A DNA stretch of 14,410 nucleotides from Coraliomargarita sp. CAG:312 (GTDB lineage: Bacteria > Verrucomicrobiota > Verrucomicrobiia > Opitutales > Intestinicryptomonadaceae): NCBI GenBank assembly GCA_000438015.1, contig FR901613.1, positions 20,780 to 35,189 of the forward strand, in the 5' to 3' direction. Shown piece by piece: positions 13,701 to 14,410 of this stretch. The notes below the pieces were generated by a model. That model worked only from the letters and a program-made list of their open reading frames with translations, did no database searches and was not told the DNA's origin. The position numbers and the translations under genes were made by a program. How positions within the stretch are numbered: the stretch's first letter is position 1; every line of letters starts with the position of its first letter.

Positions 13701-14410
13701 ACTGCGGGCGTCACACTGATTTCTCCGCCGCCGCACCACGACATTTATTCCATTGAAGACTTGGCCCAGCTGATTTACGATTTGCGCAATTCAAACGAGC
13801 AGGCTAGGGTTTCGGTAAAGCTTGTTTCGGAAGTCGGCGTGGGAACTGTCGCTGCGGGAGTGGCCAAGGCAAAGGCGGACGTAGTTTTAATAAGCGGGCA
13901 TGACGGCGGTACTGGAGCTTCTCCGCTCACAAGCATAAAGTACGCCGGATTGCCGTGGGAGCTTGGTTTGGCCGAAGTTCAGCAGACCTTGCGCCTGAAC
14001 CGACTGCGCGACAAAATACGCGTGCAGGTTGACGGGCAGCTGAAGACGGGCAGGGATGTCGTAATTGGAGCTCTTTTGGGCGCGGAGGAATTTGGATTTG
14101 CCACAACTATACTTGTCACACTCGGATGCGTGATGATGCGCAAGTGCCACGACAATTCGTGCCCCGTGGGAGTGGCTACCCAGGACGAGCGCTTGAGAAA
14201 GTGCTTTAAGGGAAAACCCGAGCACATCGAAAACTTCTTGAGGTTCATAGCCCAGGAAGTCCGCGAAATTCTTGCAAGCCTTGGATTGCGCTCCATAGAC
14301 GAGGCCGTTGGCAGAAGCGATTTGCTCGACACCGACACGGCAATCGAATTTTGGAAAAACAAGAATTTGGATTTCTCCAAGATTTTTGCTGAAGTCGGTG
14401 ACAAGTCTTT
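10743..14410 (+). CDS. gltB: Glutamate synthase (GOGAT) large subunit, 3' end outside the window
   Basis: 1222 of an expected roughly 1500 residues are visible, with the frame open to the right edge. The enzyme moves the glutamine amide to 2-oxoglutarate, giving two glutamates. A 26-residue propeptide precedes Cys27 (EHDACGVGL), the nucleophile of the Ntn amidotransferase domain (27 to about 430), which includes HQRYSTNTFPTW (233-244) and AHNGEINTLRGN. The central domain carries ILSDKNLS and ETGEAREIAHFVLLLGYGA. The FMN-binding synthase domain contains GEGGEDPQRY, AKPGEGGQLPGHKV and ISGHDGGTGASP. Cys1129-x5-Cys1135-x4-Cys1140 are the 3Fe-4S ligands, and CPVGVATQ follows. The alpha-helical GXGXG domain lies beyond the edge, and gltD may follow it. 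The ATG at 10743 is the natural start given the propeptide; it has no Shine-Dalgarno and a short leader. The gene diverges from glnN and shares its control region. Confidence 0.98.
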   Translation, partial: MQAVQEKKSYYPQPQGLYNSQNEHDACGVGLVADINNISKHDIVEKGIEILNRLMHRGAVGGDSQTGDGAGILVQIPDEFFRKFVLGLPERGKYAVGMLFLPTDESLAQKCREIFEAVAAEENMKVLTWRTVPVNLSAIGGMALESCPRIEQVFVLPNSTFADSADFERALYVLRRQIEKRVDSETSAGDTFYICTLSSRTIVYKGLLNAPQLRAFYPDLSDLSFKSALAIVHQRYSTNTFPTWQLAQPFRYLAHNGEINTLRGNINQMRSRETHFESPLFGKNIKKIIPVIRGNQSDSACLDNAVELYYSAGRSLAHTMLMLVPQAWGKNFYVSKDIQGFFEYNSGLSEPWDGPAALAFTDGVNVGALLDRNGLRPARYTLTRGGLFVLASETGVLEIPPSEVVKRGRLGAGEMIYVDMLKHRVVNDKEIKTIVARSKPYRRWVNDNRITLNGIFESVPEPIVGENLIQRQKLFGYSYEDLDMVLRPMAETAHEPNGSMGNDASLAVLSEKPQLLYDYFKQLFAQVTNPPIDPIREELVMSLMTYIGNQGNTLLELPAHAHLLKLPRPILANRDVACLCSSKVENFQAERIVAEFSASGGAASLEQSLEKICKAAEDAVNAGKSVIILSDKNLSYGFAPIPMLLAVAAVNRHLLDKNLRTSAGIVAETGEAREIAHFVLLLGYGATAINPYLAIETIANMVENSQIKGIDATTAVENYITAICKGILKVMSKMGISTLRSYRQAQVFEAVGLGAELVDKYFAPTASRIGGIGLEEIARETLERYHNAHYPRPNFECVLENIGKYKFRKGGEHHLWTPQTITLLQRAVRENDESKYREYASFINNQAEHLCTLRGLFKFKDVPSIPIDEVESQESIIRRFVTGAMSFGSISPEAHETIAIAMNRLGGMSNCGEGGEDPQRYKTAGTRDDKSSAIKQVASGRFGVTAEYLANARELQIKIAQGAKPGEGGQLPGHKVNDLIARVRHATAGVTLISPPPHHDIYSIEDLAQLIYDLRNSNEQARVSVKLVSEVGVGTVAAGVAKAKADVVLISGHDGGTGASPLTSIKYAGLPWELGLAEVQQTLRLNRLRDKIRVQVDGQLKTGRDVVIGALLGAEEFGFATTILVTLGCVMMRKCHDNSCPVGVATQDERLRKCFKGKPEHIENFLRFIAQEVREILASLGLRSIDEAVGRSDLLDTDTAIEFWKNKNLDFSKIFAEVGDKS

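Overview
The window looks like a chromosomal segment from a Gram-negative-type bacterium, most likely a Verrucomicrobiota (Opitutales/Puniceicoccales-like) or a related Lentisphaerae-type organism. The grounds are a type III glutamine synthetase, secreted or Tat-exported glycan-associated proteins (a BNR/Asp-box sialidase-like protein and a large FAD-dependent oxidoreductase), poor Shine-Dalgarno usage at several genes, and AT-rich intergenic DNA between roughly 50% GC genes. The lineage is an inference; no rRNA gene is present. There are no tRNAs, insertion sequences, CRISPR arrays or phage genes.

Layout. Positions 1-2530 (minus): the N-terminal 843 residues of a large Tat-type FAD-dependent oxidoreductase with two Rossmann-like segments, running off the left edge. 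2603-2845 (minus): a small CxxC/CxC protein with a strong ribosome binding site and its own candidate promoter, which is overlapped by a 23-bp inverted repeat. 2942-6064 (minus): a tight rpoN - tsaB-like - alr-like cluster. 6065-6390: non-coding, with a GC-rich hairpin. 6391-7971 (minus): a secreted sialidase-family protein. 7972-8253: its promoter region, a 9-bp inverted repeat and the glnA terminator. 8254-10389 (minus): type III glutamine synthetase. 10390-10742: a divergent regulatory region. 10743 to the right edge (plus): glutamate synthase large subunit (gltB), 1222 residues visible.

The coherent story is nitrogen assimilation. Glutamine synthetase and GOGAT are divergently transcribed, and each start codon is preceded at a suitable distance by a near-consensus sigma-54 (-24/-12) promoter. 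Between them lie three copies of a palindrome, ACTACAA-N2-TTGTAGT, placed like enhancers for an activator of sigma-54 polymerase. The motif does not look like the classical NtrC site. The sigma-54 gene itself lies about 2.2 kb beyond the end of glnA, in the same window.

The second notable item is the alr-like gene. It keeps a well-conserved alanine racemase C-terminal domain, but the PLP-binding lysine is serine and most other cofactor and active-site residues are replaced. It is therefore probably not an alanine racemase.
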